From the NCBI GenBank assembly GCA_965242915.1, contig CBDETN010000028.1, positions 248,001 to 312,000 on the forward strand: DNA of 64,000 nucleotides, given 5' to 3'. The position numbers and the translations under genes are program-made. The notes under the pieces were generated by a model. It was not told the origin of the DNA and ran no database searches. It worked only from the letters and a program-made list of their open reading frames with translations. This DNA comes from CAJXII01 sp965242915. GTDB taxonomy: Bacteria; Campylobacterota; Campylobacteria; Campylobacterales; Arcobacteraceae. Below, one piece after another: positions 16,143-24,111 of the stretch; the stretch's first letter is position 1; every line of letters begins with the position of its first letter.

Positions 16143-16868
16143 ATGCATCAAGATTTAGCAAATTCAATTTTTAGAATTGAATGCGGAACAAGTTCAGGTA
16201 CAGGATTTAGTTTTATTAAAGATACTATTATCGTCACTAATCATCATGTAATAGAATCTAAGATTACTGAAGGAGTATCAATATATGCAATAACTGAATG
16301 TGGAAAGATACTTAGAACTAAATTACTTACATATTCTGATAAATCAAAATATGACTTTGCTATTCTTGAACTTACTGATTTATTACCTGAGGGAAGAACA
16401 ATATTACACCCGCAAAGTAATATTAGTATAACTAGAGGTGAAAAAACTTTATTTGGAGGATTTCCTCATGGCATTCATGATTTATTAATTCATGAAGCTA
16501 TAATTTCGGGATATGTTGAAAAACATGCATTTTACTTAGATGGCTCAGTAAATGGTGGTAATTCTGGAGGACCTATTATTAATAATAAAGGTGAACTTAT
16601 TGGAATAATTACTCAAAGAAGATTTCTTGGTGGACATTCATTACAAAAATTAGGTCAACAAGTCTCAATATTAGCTTTACAATGTAATAATATTGCAAAC
16701 AGAGGTTCTGCTAATATTATGGGAATTGATTTTGGTCAGTTTGCAGGTTTGGTAGCACAAGGATTAAGTGCATTATCTCAAGTAATTGAATCAAATGCAA
16801 ATGTAGGAATTGGTATTGGATTTAAAATTCAATATGTAAATGATGCATACAATAAACTTAAAAACTAG
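16143..16868 (+). CDS. Trypsin-like serine protease, gene-cassette ORF
   Basis: A 241-residue S1-type protease with no signal peptide, so probably cytosolic. Catalytic triad: His35 (VTNHHV), Asp71 (KYDFAIL) and Ser141 (NGGNSGGPI). There is no PDZ domain; the C-terminal ~70 residues hold a Gly-rich segment. The start has an AAAGGAAAT site and lies 16 bp after the attC core, the usual place for an integron cassette ORF. Lone cytosolic trypsin-like proteases are seen in accessory and defence DNA, so a defence role is possible but unproven. A broken HTH gene follows in the same cassette. Confidence 0.8.
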   Translation: MHQDLANSIFRIECGTSSGTGFSFIKDTIIVTNHHVIESKITEGVSIYAITECGKILRTKLLTYSDKSKYDFAILELTDLLPEGRTILHPQSNISITRGEKTLFGGFPHGIHDLLIHEAIISGYVEKHAFYLDGSVNGGNSGGPIINNKGELIGIITQRRFLGGHSLQKLGQQVSILALQCNNIANRGSANIMGIDFGQFAGLVAQGLSALSQVIESNANVGIGIGFKIQYVNDAYNKLKN

Positions 16869-17197
16869 CAGATTTAACAAATTTAAGCACTAGAACTATT
16901 CAAAGAATAGAAAAAGATGATAATGCAAGTTTAGAATCATTAAATTTATTAGCTTCAACTTTTAAATTAGATATTAAAGAATTACAAGAAAGATTAAAAA
17001 ATAAAGACAATCAAACAACAAATCAAAATGAAACTAAAAAAGATAAAAAAATAGTAATTTTTATCTTAGTTAATTTAATGTTATTTATAATAAATATGAT
17101 AACAAGTACAGAACACTTATGGTTCATATACCCACTTCTTGGATGGGGAATACCATTATTTTATAAGAAATACAAAGAACAAAATAATCTAGCATAG
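16862..17197 (+). pseudogene. N-terminally truncated HTH plus 2TM-domain protein
   Basis: A reading frame of ~111 codons without a usable start. It begins inside an XRE-type helix-turn-helix (KLADLTNLSTRTIQRIEKDD), followed by a polar linker and a 2TM domain (two helices with the signature HLWFIYPLLGWGIPLFYKKY). It lacks the first ~15 residues of the HTH. Its 5' end overlaps the protease stop codon, so two genes were joined within one cassette, by deletion or fusion. Confidence 0.7.
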
Positions 17198-17205
17198 ATG
17201 AAGTC

Positions 17206-17338
17206 ATATAACAAAATGTTGGAAAAAAAACAAGGTTACCCTGCGATTATTTAAGCTTTTATATTGTAAAGTAACTTAAATAATAGTTTGAACTTCAAAG
17301 TATTTATACCACCTTGTTTTTCAACTCAAACGTTATAT
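17206..17338 (+). other. attC: Integron attC recombination site, complete
   Basis: A 133-bp imperfect palindrome. Left core ATATAAC (17206-17212) and right core GTTATAT (17332-17338) are exact complements. Inner arms GTTGG-AAAAAAAACAAGGT and ACCTTGTTTTTCAAC pair with a few unpaired bases on one side, and the centre holds a further ATTATTTAAG / CTTAAATAAT pair. Core, offset arm and spacing match attC rules. It ends the protease cassette and precedes the LysE ORF. Confidence 0.85.
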
Positions 17339-17354
17339 CAAAGGAGAAATGAAC

Positions 17355-17966
17355 ATGGATGGTTATTTACTATTTTCAGTTATTGCAATTGCAACAATAT
17401 TAAGTCCAGGTCCTGGAGTATTATTAACATTAACAAATTCCATAAGATATGGGGTACCAGGTGCAGTTGGTGGAATATTTGGAATTGCTTTTGGAACATT
17501 CATTGTTGCAGGAGTAAGTGCCACAAGTGTTGGTGTTATATTAGCAACATCAACTATTGCATTCACAATAATGAAATATATTGGAGCAATGTATCTAATT
17601 TATTTAGGTATTAAATTATGGAACTCTCCAACTCCTCAAATGGATACTGAAAATAAAACAACAAAAAATATAAAAATACAATTTTTGGAAGGTATTACTT
17701 TACAGGTAACAAATCCAAAAGCAGTATTCTTTTTTATGTCAATTTTTCCACAATTTATTAATTATTCATCTGAATTTATTGGTCAATTTATATTATTAGT
17801 TATTACATACAGTAGTCTAGTTTTAATAATTCATTTTATGTATGCACATTTAGCAAAGAAAGCCAGAAACTGGCTTTCATCACCAAAAGGTGGTAAAATT
17901 GTAAATCGAGCAGGTGGAGGAACGTTTATGTTCTTTGGAGTTGGTCTTGCAACGGCAAATAAATAA
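17355..17966 (+). CDS. LysE/RhtB-family amino acid exporter, gene-cassette ORF
   Basis: A 203-residue inner-membrane protein with about six helices; family signs are SPGPGVLLTLTNSIRYG near the N-terminus and QVTNPKAVFFFMSIFPQF in the middle. LysE/RhtB members export amino acids or related compounds; the substrate is unknown. The ATG at 17355 is preferred over 17349 because GGAG is only 3 nt from the latter. The ORF starts 17 bp after one attC and ends 2 bp before the next attC core, the classical cassette layout. Confidence 0.88.
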   Translation: MDGYLLFSVIAIATILSPGPGVLLTLTNSIRYGVPGAVGGIFGIAFGTFIVAGVSATSVGVILATSTIAFTIMKYIGAMYLIYLGIKLWNSPTPQMDTENKTTKNIKIQFLEGITLQVTNPKAVFFFMSIFPQFINYSSEFIGQFILLVITYSSLVLIIHFMYAHLAKKARNWLSSPKGGKIVNRAGGGTFMFFGVGLATANK

Positions 17967-17967
17967 G

Positions 17968-17983
17968 ATATAACAAAGCGTTC
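17968..17983 (+). other. attC: Truncated attC (left core only)
   Basis: ATATAAC-AAAGCGTTC follows the LysE stop by one base. ATATAAC is identical to the left core of the complete site at 17206. The rest is replaced by an IS1182-type end starting AGACTGTGAA at 17984. Confidence 0.6.
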
Positions 17984-18779
17984 AGACTGTGAATTTAGTC
18001 CCAAACAGGCTAATTCTACAGTCATTTTTACAGTTAATTTTTTAAATATTTTAGATTTTTTCTATAATTTTCCAAAAATAAAAATATTTGTAAAAAATAG
18101 ACTAAATAAAGCCCAAACAACAAGATATATTCTTCTATATCTTGTCTTATCTGGGTTAAATCTTTATTTTTAATGGCTGAACACAGTTTTTTGAATAAAG
18201 CTATCCCTATAAGGTTTAATAGTCTTCTAAAATTGTATGTAAACATGATGAGTGCATTTTCACCAAGCACTTTTTCTTTAGAACGGACTAGAAAGTGATC
18301 CCAACATAATGTTCTTTTTATAGTACCAAATGGATGTTCAACTATTACTAAAGAAAGTTTGCTGCGCAACCGCTATTCGCTACTTTTGAGCCTCTTTTTT
18401 TAACTATATCTTTTGCTTTTTGAGTATTCATTTTAACAGTATAGTCATCTATGATACTTTCATGCTCCCATCTATACATTTGTTTATAGTTTGTTTTATC
18501 TGATAAGCAAGATGATTTTAAAGGGCAAGATTTACATATAATACTAGATAATCTATATACATCTAACATTCTATTGTTTCTTTGATATTGAGTTTTACTA
18601 TTTGCTAATATCTGATTGTTTGGGCAGATGTAACAATCATTGTCATGATTATAAGTAAATTGATTTTTTGAGAACTTTGCATTTTTGATTTTCTTTTTGG
18701 TCGCTGTATTTCGTAAAGGTACTATTGTTTCAATATTATCATCTACGCACTTTTTAATCTCAACGGAACTGTAGTAACC
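17984..18779 (-). mobile_element. IS1182-family remnant
   Basis: Runs from the end motif AGACTGTGAA at 17984 to the IS21-type end at about 18779. It carries only the C-terminal part of a transposase, so the element lost its 5' half when the IS21-type element came in or by later deletion. Confidence 0.7.
18034..18778 (-). pseudogene. IS1182 transposase, C-terminal part, disrupted
   Basis: Matches the complete copy at 62599-64000 from about GYYSSVEIKKCVDDNIETIV onward: CYICPNN, CKSCPLKSSCL, LYRWEHES-type and HPFGTIKRT segments. The 5' half is absent. Within it, about 41 bp of GC-richer DNA (~18340-18405) sits between the codons for KKRGS and VEHPFG and shifts the frame, giving two overlapping readings (18348-18791 and 18034-18369). 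Not functional. Confidence 0.85.
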
Positions 18780-18878
18780 TACAAATATCACTCAACAAAG
18801 ACACCGTATCACAAACACTTGGACACTTGCAAATTTGAAATATTCTCTAACAACATTTTAGCATAAAGTGTCCAAGTG

Positions 18879-19619
18879 TTAATTTATTTTTGACATAATT
18901 TTTCTCATTGATGTACCTTTTAGTTCAACTCTATGTGAAGAATGTACAATCCTATCTAATATTGCATCAGCAACAGTATCATTATTTAAATAATCATACC
19001 ACTGTGATACAGGAAGTTGAGAGGTGAGAATTATTGATGATAAGTCAACTCTACTTTCTATAATTTCTAATAAATTTGTAGCATCATCAGCTGATAATGG
19101 ATTTATTCCAAAGTCATCTAAAATAAGAATACTATATTTGCTAAGTTTTCGTAAGAAATTTGTATATGTTCCATCTGCTCTTGCGATTGATATATCTTCA
19201 AGTATTGTAGGAACTCTAATATAATAAGCTTTAAATCCATCCATGATAGAACGATTAGCTAGTGCTTGTGCGAGATAAGATTTACCAGTTCCTGTTTTAC
19301 CTGTAATGATAATATTTTGATAATTTCTTATAAAGTCCATATTTGCTAATCCTAAAATTTGTTCTTTATTTAAACCTCTTGTTTGCTTATAAACTAAATC
19401 TTCTAAAGTTGCTTGCTTATCTTTTATTTTTGATATATTAAAATTAAGTTTAATCCTTCTGTTGTGCTGATGTATCTCTTGGGATTCAAGTAGGTTATAG
19501 AGTTTCTCATTAAATGATAATTTATCATAATTTCTATCTTCAATTTGTCGTAAGTATGCTGTTTTAAAGCCTTCTAATTTTAATTCACTCATTTTATTTG
19601 TTACTGTTTCTTGGTTCAT
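18879..19619 (-). CDS. istB: IstB-type AAA+ helper ATPase
   Basis: 246 residues, full length for IstB, the DnaC-like ATPase that regulates IS21 transposition. Walker A TGKTGTGKS (residues ~100), Walker B YSILILDDFG, sensor 1 SIILTSQLP and a C-terminal DRIVHSSHRVELKG segment are present. A leftward gene, 16 bp after istA. It appears intact although its transposase is not. Confidence 0.93.
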   Translation of the reverse strand: MNQETVTNKMSELKLEGFKTAYLRQIEDRNYDKLSFNEKLYNLLESQEIHQHNRRIKLNFNISKIKDKQATLEDLVYKQTRGLNKEQILGLANMDFIRNYQNIIITGKTGTGKSYLAQALANRSIMDGFKAYYIRVPTILEDISIARADGTYTNFLRKLSKYSILILDDFGINPLSADDATNLLEIIESRVDLSSIILTSQLPVSQWYDYLNNDTVADAILDRIVHSSHRVELKGTSMRKIMSKIN

Positions 19620-19634
19620 TTTTTTCTATCCTTT

Positions 19635-20739
19635 TTATTTATATTCTGTATTACCACGAATATTACTGTGGTTATTTTGTGCTATATTTATAATATTATT
19701 AGCAGGCTTTTTATAATAAAGCTTTTTTGATAATATTGATTTTATAGATGCAACTGTAGTGGCATTAATACTCATTGCATATCCTAAAGCTAAATCAACT
19801 TCATATTTTTCATATTGTTTTGCCAATGAAAGAATGGCATTTAGTTTTCTGTATGCATATGATGGAAATTGCTCTTGTTCTAATTTCATCTTTGTAAACT
19901 CTACAGTTTGAACCCCTATACTTTTTGCCCAGTTTAAATATCTTCCAGGATTAAACTTCGCATCTTGATATTGATGATTTTCAGGTTGGTGCTCTTTAAT
20001 AGTTGAATATTCACTATCATAATATCTTGGATGTGTGGCAATTAGCTTTGATTTATGATAAATCTCAACTGTAGATGTTGAGTATCTATTTAATCGTTTC
20101 ATCACTTTTGCATTGTATATATCAAGCAATGGAGATATAGCATCATTAAGTTCTTCAACATCAAAGAATTTTCTATGCCGAAGAACGGCTAATATCCATC
20201 TTTGAATTGCTTGAACTCCTTGTTCTGCTTTTGCTTTATCTTTTGGTTTATATGGTCTTGCTGGTTCAATTACACACCCATAATGATTTGCCATTGCTTT
20301 ATAACTTTCATTTAAAACAATCCCATTACATATGTATAACCTGATACTCCTAATATTGTTACAAATATTTGAGCTTTTGAAATAACTTCTGTTTTGCTAT
20401 TATAAATTGGAACAGTAACACCACTATAATCTACAAATAATTTTTTCACCATTTAGATGTATTTGTCTCATTGATGGGTTTAATTTCTTTATCGATATAT
20501 TCAACATCAGGTTTAGGTCTTGAAGATTGCTTGTGTAATATAGTTTGTTCAGGGAAAAGCATTTTATACATAATATCTTCATCATGCAATAAAAAATCTT
20601 CCAGTTTATCTGGTAATATCTCAAATCTTCTACAATATTCAGCTGCAGCAGATCTAGATACACCAAGACTCTTTGCTATTCTCCTATATGAGAAATCCAT
20701 TTGATACTTTAATTTTAGTATCTCTTTAATCTATTTCAT
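19635..20739 (-). pseudogene. istA: IstA-type DDE transposase, degenerate
   Basis: Three lesions. The start (ATG at 20739 with GGAGAG) is followed at codon 3 by TAG. The N-terminal HTH frame (SYRRIAKSLGVSRSAAAEYC, 20446-20700) shifts near 20450. The catalytic core is internally deleted: VKKLFVDYSGVTVPIYN continues to SGYTYV and then jumps to the C-terminal part starting near YGCVIEPARPYKPKDKAKAE (19635-20294). The element cannot move on its own transposase. Confidence 0.88.
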
Positions 20740-20921
20740 TAAAACTCTCCTCATTGATACACTCCTAATATTTTTAGAAGTGTAGTTTAATATGGAGAAT
20801 ATCTCAAACTTAAATTAGTTTTAATCCAGCAAATAAACTTAATTTAAACTTTCCTATCACTTTTTCAACCAAAGTGTCCAGATAAAAAGTGATACGGTGT
20901 CTTTTTGGGAGTGATTTTTGC

Positions 20922-21426
20922 AACTAAAGCAATTAGTGCAGTTTATCCTAAAGCAGAGATTCAAAGATGTATAGTACATCAAATACGAAATTCATTAAAG
21001 TTTGTATCTTGGAAAGATAGAAAAGCAGTTGCTAAAGATTTAAAATCAGTTTATATAGCTTACACTGAAGAAGATGGACAATTAGCACTTACAGAGTTTA
21101 ATGATATCTGGGGTAAAAAATATCCTAACATTACTGTTTCTTGGACAAATCACTGGTCTGAATTGTCTACATTTTTCAAATATCCAGATTCTGTGAGAAA
21201 ATTAATTTATACAACAAATCCTATTGAATCTTTAAATGCTACAATCAAAAGAAAAACCAAATCTAAAGGTTCATTTCCAACAGAAGATTATGCTTTTAAA
21301 GTGATGTATCTATCTTGTGCTGAACAACAAAATAAATGGAATACATCTAGTATTAGAAATTGATTTGAAATTTATCCTCAACTTAGTATATTTTTTAAGG
21401 AGATTATGGCAAAATATGAGAAGTGA
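20922..21426 (+). pseudogene. IS256-family transposase, C-terminal fragment
   Basis: Starts abruptly at the IS21-type end with AISAVYPKAEIQRCIVHQIRNS, the second half of the Mutator/IS256 catalytic domain, and continues through YTTNPIESLNATIKRKTKSKG. A TGA at 21361-21363 replaces the usual Trp codon (RNW), and similarity continues after it (FEIYPQLSIFF) to a stop at 21426. The 5' half is missing. Confidence 0.88.
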
Positions 21427-21434
21427 TTAAAAAG

Positions 21435-21470
21435 AAACTGGTGGGTTTACACAGTTTATTTTACACTCTC
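21435..21470 (+). repeat. IS256-type right inverted repeat
   Basis: Its reverse complement, beginning GAGAGTGTAAAATAAACTG, equals the first 36 bp of the mini-element at 15813. It ends 2 bp before the stop codon of the ParE gene. No matching target duplication is visible at 15805 and 21471. Confidence 0.75.
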
Positions 21471-21472
21471 TT

Positions 21473-21727
21473 TTAAATATATACTTGTTTTCTATGAGCA
21501 ATTTTAGATATAAGCATTAAATCATCTTCCTTATAAAAAATAACTCTATAATCCCCAACTCTTAATCTATACGCACCATCAAATGGTGTTTTTAGTTTTT
21601 TAACTTTAGTCGATATTGGATTCGCAACATAATCTTCGATATTATCTAATATTTTTGATGCTATTTGTTTATTTAATTTTTGTAATTGTTTTATAGCTTT
21701 AGGGTCATATTGTATATTACAAGTCAA
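21473..21727 (-). CDS. RelE/ParE-family toxin
   Basis: 84 residues with the compact RelE/ParE fold pattern: N-terminal KAIKQLQKLNKQIASKILDNI helices, then the GAYRLRVGDYRVIFYKED strands and the C-terminal HRKQVY. Members are mRNA interferases or gyrase poisons; RelE-like residues (R, R, H near the end) are present. It overlaps the antitoxin gene by 11 bp, standard for such pairs. An IS256-type end touches its 3' edge without changing the reading frame. Confidence 0.9.
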   Translation of the reverse strand: MTCNIQYDPKAIKQLQKLNKQIASKILDNIEDYVANPISTKVKKLKTPFDGAYRLRVGDYRVIFYKEDDLMLISKIAHRKQVYI

Positions 21728-21932
21728 GCGAAGCTCTTAAATCACTATGTGATACAGTTTTTAATGTTCCCATTTTGTAATCTTGTACCGTCTTAGTAAC
21801 AGCATTAACATCAAAGTAATCTTGTAAAGCTTCTCTTACTACTTGTGTTTTTTTCTTACCGGTTTCTGCAGCAATTAAGCTTAACTCTTCTATTAAAGTA
21901 TCTTCTAGTGTAATGGTCATTTTTTTAGTCAT
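21717..21932 (-). CDS. Ribbon-helix-helix antitoxin
   Basis: 71 residues from the ATG at 21932 (AGGAT site), shorter than the longest open reading. The N-terminus TKKMTITLEDTLIEEL and the following GKKKTQVVREALQDYF helix form a MetJ/Arc-type DNA-binding fold; the C-terminal tail (YKMGTLKTVSHSDLRASLDL) probably wraps the toxin. Likely represses its own promoter. Confidence 0.85.
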   Translation of the reverse strand: MTKKMTITLEDTLIEELSLIAAETGKKKTQVVREALQDYFDVNAVTKTVQDYKMGTLKTVSHSDLRASLDL

Positions 21933-21987
21933 TTTAAATCCTAATGAGTATTTACCATACTTTACCATACTTTATATAAAAGAACCC

Positions 21988-22022
21988 AAAAAAGGTTAAG
22001 CTAGTCAGCTTAACCTTTTTTT
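21988..22022. terminator. Rho-independent terminator
   Basis: A 15-bp perfect stem (AAAAAAGGTTAAGCT / AGCTTAACCTTTTTT) with a 4-nt loop and A/T tracts on both sides. It lies between the histidine kinase 3' end and the toxin-antitoxin promoter, and can stop leftward transcription of the two-component operon. Confidence 0.85.
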
Positions 22023-22127
22023 ATGTTAAAGAATTATACAAGGAAAAACAATTCTTTATATATTGTCAAATTTCGTACTGTAATTATAATGAACGAAAAT
22101 GAAATGAAAATGAAAATTGATAGATAT

Positions 22128-23465
22128 CTATAAAATTACTGTAACAGTGGTTCCAATACCGATTTGTGAATCTATCTTAAGAGTAGCATCATGAAGTTCA
22201 ATACTGTTTTTTACTATGCTCAAACCTAGTCCAAAACCTTTTATTCTTTTATTTCTTGATTCATCAACTCTATAAAATCTATTCATCACTTTTGATAATT
22301 GTTCTTTTGATATACCTATACCCTCATCTTTAATAATAAAATAGATTTTATCTTTTTTATAAAGAGATATATAGATATTTTTATCGTTAGGGGTATATTT
22401 AATTGCATTATCAATTAAGTTTGAAAAGATTGTAGTTATCAATAAAGGATTTGCTTCTATCTCAATAGATTCAAATTTTTCTAGATGAAGTTTTATATTT
22501 TTCTCTTTTAGTTGCATATTGTATTTATTAATTGTATCTAAAAGAAGAGAGTCCAAACTGGTTGTCTGAAAAGTCTGTTTGATATTGGCTTTTGTATATT
22601 TTGTCAGCATTAGTAGATTATCTATAATTGCTTGGATTTGAGCAGTTTCATCCTCAATAGTTTTTAAGCTTTTTATATAATATTCTGATTCTCTGATTTT
22701 ATTCAAAGTTATCTCTATTTCCCCTTTTATAACGGTAAGCGGTGTTTTTAACTCATGCGAAACATCACTGTTAAATTGTTCAAGATGTTCAACTCCGCTA
22801 TTTAATCTTTCAAGCATATTGTTAAAAGAATCCACAAGCTCTTTTATCTCGTCATCGTTTGAGGGCTGCTCAATTGTTTGTGATAAGTCAGTTACAGAAA
22901 TCTTATTTGCTGTTTGTGTAATGCGGATTATTGGTTTTAGAATCTTGGTTATCACTTTATTTGCTGCAAAAATCAGTAAAAGTAATAATACAGGTTCCAA
23001 TATAAATAAAGTATTTTTTACCTCCTGAAGTTTAGCATTTATCTCTGCGTCTATATTGTGTCTATAAAATAATATTGCACCTTTAAAAGGTATATATATT
23101 TTAAAAACATATAATCCATTAAGTGTTTTTCCTTGCTTAAAAACAAAAAAAGTTTTCTTTTCTTTTATATATGGCATAAGTTGTTTAAAATTTCTGTTGC
23201 CTTTTTTATATATTATTTTATTTTCTTTTACGATTGCTACATCAAATGATTCTAATTGTTTATCCTTTAAAAGTTCTTGGATTGGGATATTTGATTTAAT
23301 ATTATCATTTATGAAAACTGCTTTATTATAAAGTTCATTTTGAATACTTAATTTTATATTTTGTTCCAAAAAGTAGTAAAAAGCTCCATTAAAAAGAAAT
23401 AAAATAACAATTGTAATTCCACCAAACCAAACTAGAACTTGTGTTTTTAAACTTTTAAATTTCAA
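22128..23465 (-). CDS. Sensor histidine kinase
   Basis: 445 residues. Membrane helices at ~10-30 and ~150-170 flank a ~120-residue periplasmic sensor. HAMP follows (~170-225), then HisKA with SHELKTPLTVIKGE, where His is the phosphorylation site, then HATPase_c with the N box (NLIDNAIKYTP), G1 (DEGIGIS) and G2 (GFGLGLSIV). Overall it is like CusS/OmpR-partner kinases. It overlaps the response regulator gene by 11 bp, so they form one signalling pair. The signal is unknown. Confidence 0.92.
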   Translation of the reverse strand: MKFKSLKTQVLVWFGGITIVILFLFNGAFYYFLEQNIKLSIQNELYNKAVFINDNIKSNIPIQELLKDKQLESFDVAIVKENKIIYKKGNRNFKQLMPYIKEKKTFFVFKQGKTLNGLYVFKIYIPFKGAILFYRHNIDAEINAKLQEVKNTLFILEPVLLLLLIFAANKVITKILKPIIRITQTANKISVTDLSQTIEQPSNDDEIKELVDSFNNMLERLNSGVEHLEQFNSDVSHELKTPLTVIKGEIEITLNKIRESEYYIKSLKTIEDETAQIQAIIDNLLMLTKYTKANIKQTFQTTSLDSLLLDTINKYNMQLKEKNIKLHLEKFESIEIEANPLLITTIFSNLIDNAIKYTPNDKNIYISLYKKDKIYFIIKDEGIGISKEQLSKVMNRFYRVDESRNKRIKGFGLGLSIVKNSIELHDATLKIDSQIGIGTTVTVIL

Positions 23466-24111
23466 CTTTATATCCCAATCCTCTAGAACTTTTTATAAAA
23501 TCTTTTCCCAATTTTTTTCGTAAATTATAAATGGTAACTTGTATTACATTACTATTGATATACTCTTCATTATTCCAAAGTTGCTCTTCTATCATAGAGT
23601 TTGAAACTATTTTATTTTTATTTTTAACTAAAAACAGTAAAAGTTCATACTCTTTTTGTGTCAATGCCAGCTCTTTGTCATCTTCTTTTACTGTTTTAGC
23701 ATCTATATCTATTATTGTATTTTGTATTTTTATAGTGTTGCTTCCGGAAGATATGGATCTTCTATAAAGTGCGACAGCTCTTGCTTTTAACTCTTTAAAA
23801 CTAAAAGGTTTACTCAAATAATCATCAGCTCCGCTTAATAACCCTAAAACTTTATCATCTATCTCATCACGTGCAGTCAGCATTATTACGGGTGTTGATA
23901 TATTTTTATCTCTTAAGCTCTGCAAAATCTCTATACCACTTTTATTTGGCAGCATCCAATCTAAAATAATTATATCATAGTGATTTGTAATTGCTAAATA
24001 TTCTCCGTCTTCACCATCAATGGCACTGTCTATAACATAGCCTTCCTCTTGGAAACCTCTTTTTAAAAAAGATAAGATATTTTCATCATCTTCAACTATT
24101 AAAATTTTCAT
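23455..24111 (-). CDS. OmpR-family response regulator
   Basis: 218 residues. The receiver domain has the acidic pair (EDDE near residue 7), phospho-Asp in IIILDWMLPNKSG, Thr in VIMLTARDE and Lys in LSKPFSF. The C-terminal winged helix has ELALTQKEYELLLFLVKN and SNVIQVTIYNLRKKLG. It lies 1 bp after the AAA+ ATPase stop region and upstream of the kinase it overlaps. Targets are unknown. Confidence 0.94.
   Translation of the reverse strand: MKILIVEDDENILSFLKRGFQEEGYVIDSAIDGEDGEYLAITNHYDIIILDWMLPNKSGIEILQSLRDKNISTPVIMLTARDEIDDKVLGLLSGADDYLSKPFSFKELKARAVALYRRSISSGSNTIKIQNTIIDIDAKTVKEDDKELALTQKEYELLLFLVKNKNKIVSNSMIEEQLWNNEEYINSNVIQVTIYNLRKKLGKDFIKSSRGLGYKVEI

Larger units (their letters stand above)
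18780..20921 (-). mobile_element. IS21-family element, defective
   Basis: Bounded by related ends: TACAAATATCACTCAAC on the left and, inverted, TGCAAAAATCACTCCC on the right, each followed inward by AAAGACACCGTATCAC and a TGGACAC motif. It contains istA (broken) and istB (intact), in that order leftward. The right end carries one copy of the AAAAAGACACC repeat, whereas the related fragment at 50718 carries three, so 42 bp were probably lost here between repeats. Confidence 0.8.

Noticed and set aside
17288..17614. Open reading frame overlapping the start of the LysE gene
   Set aside because: Its translation is Cys/Trp/Asn-rich and out of frame with the clear LysE family protein; it starts inside the attC.
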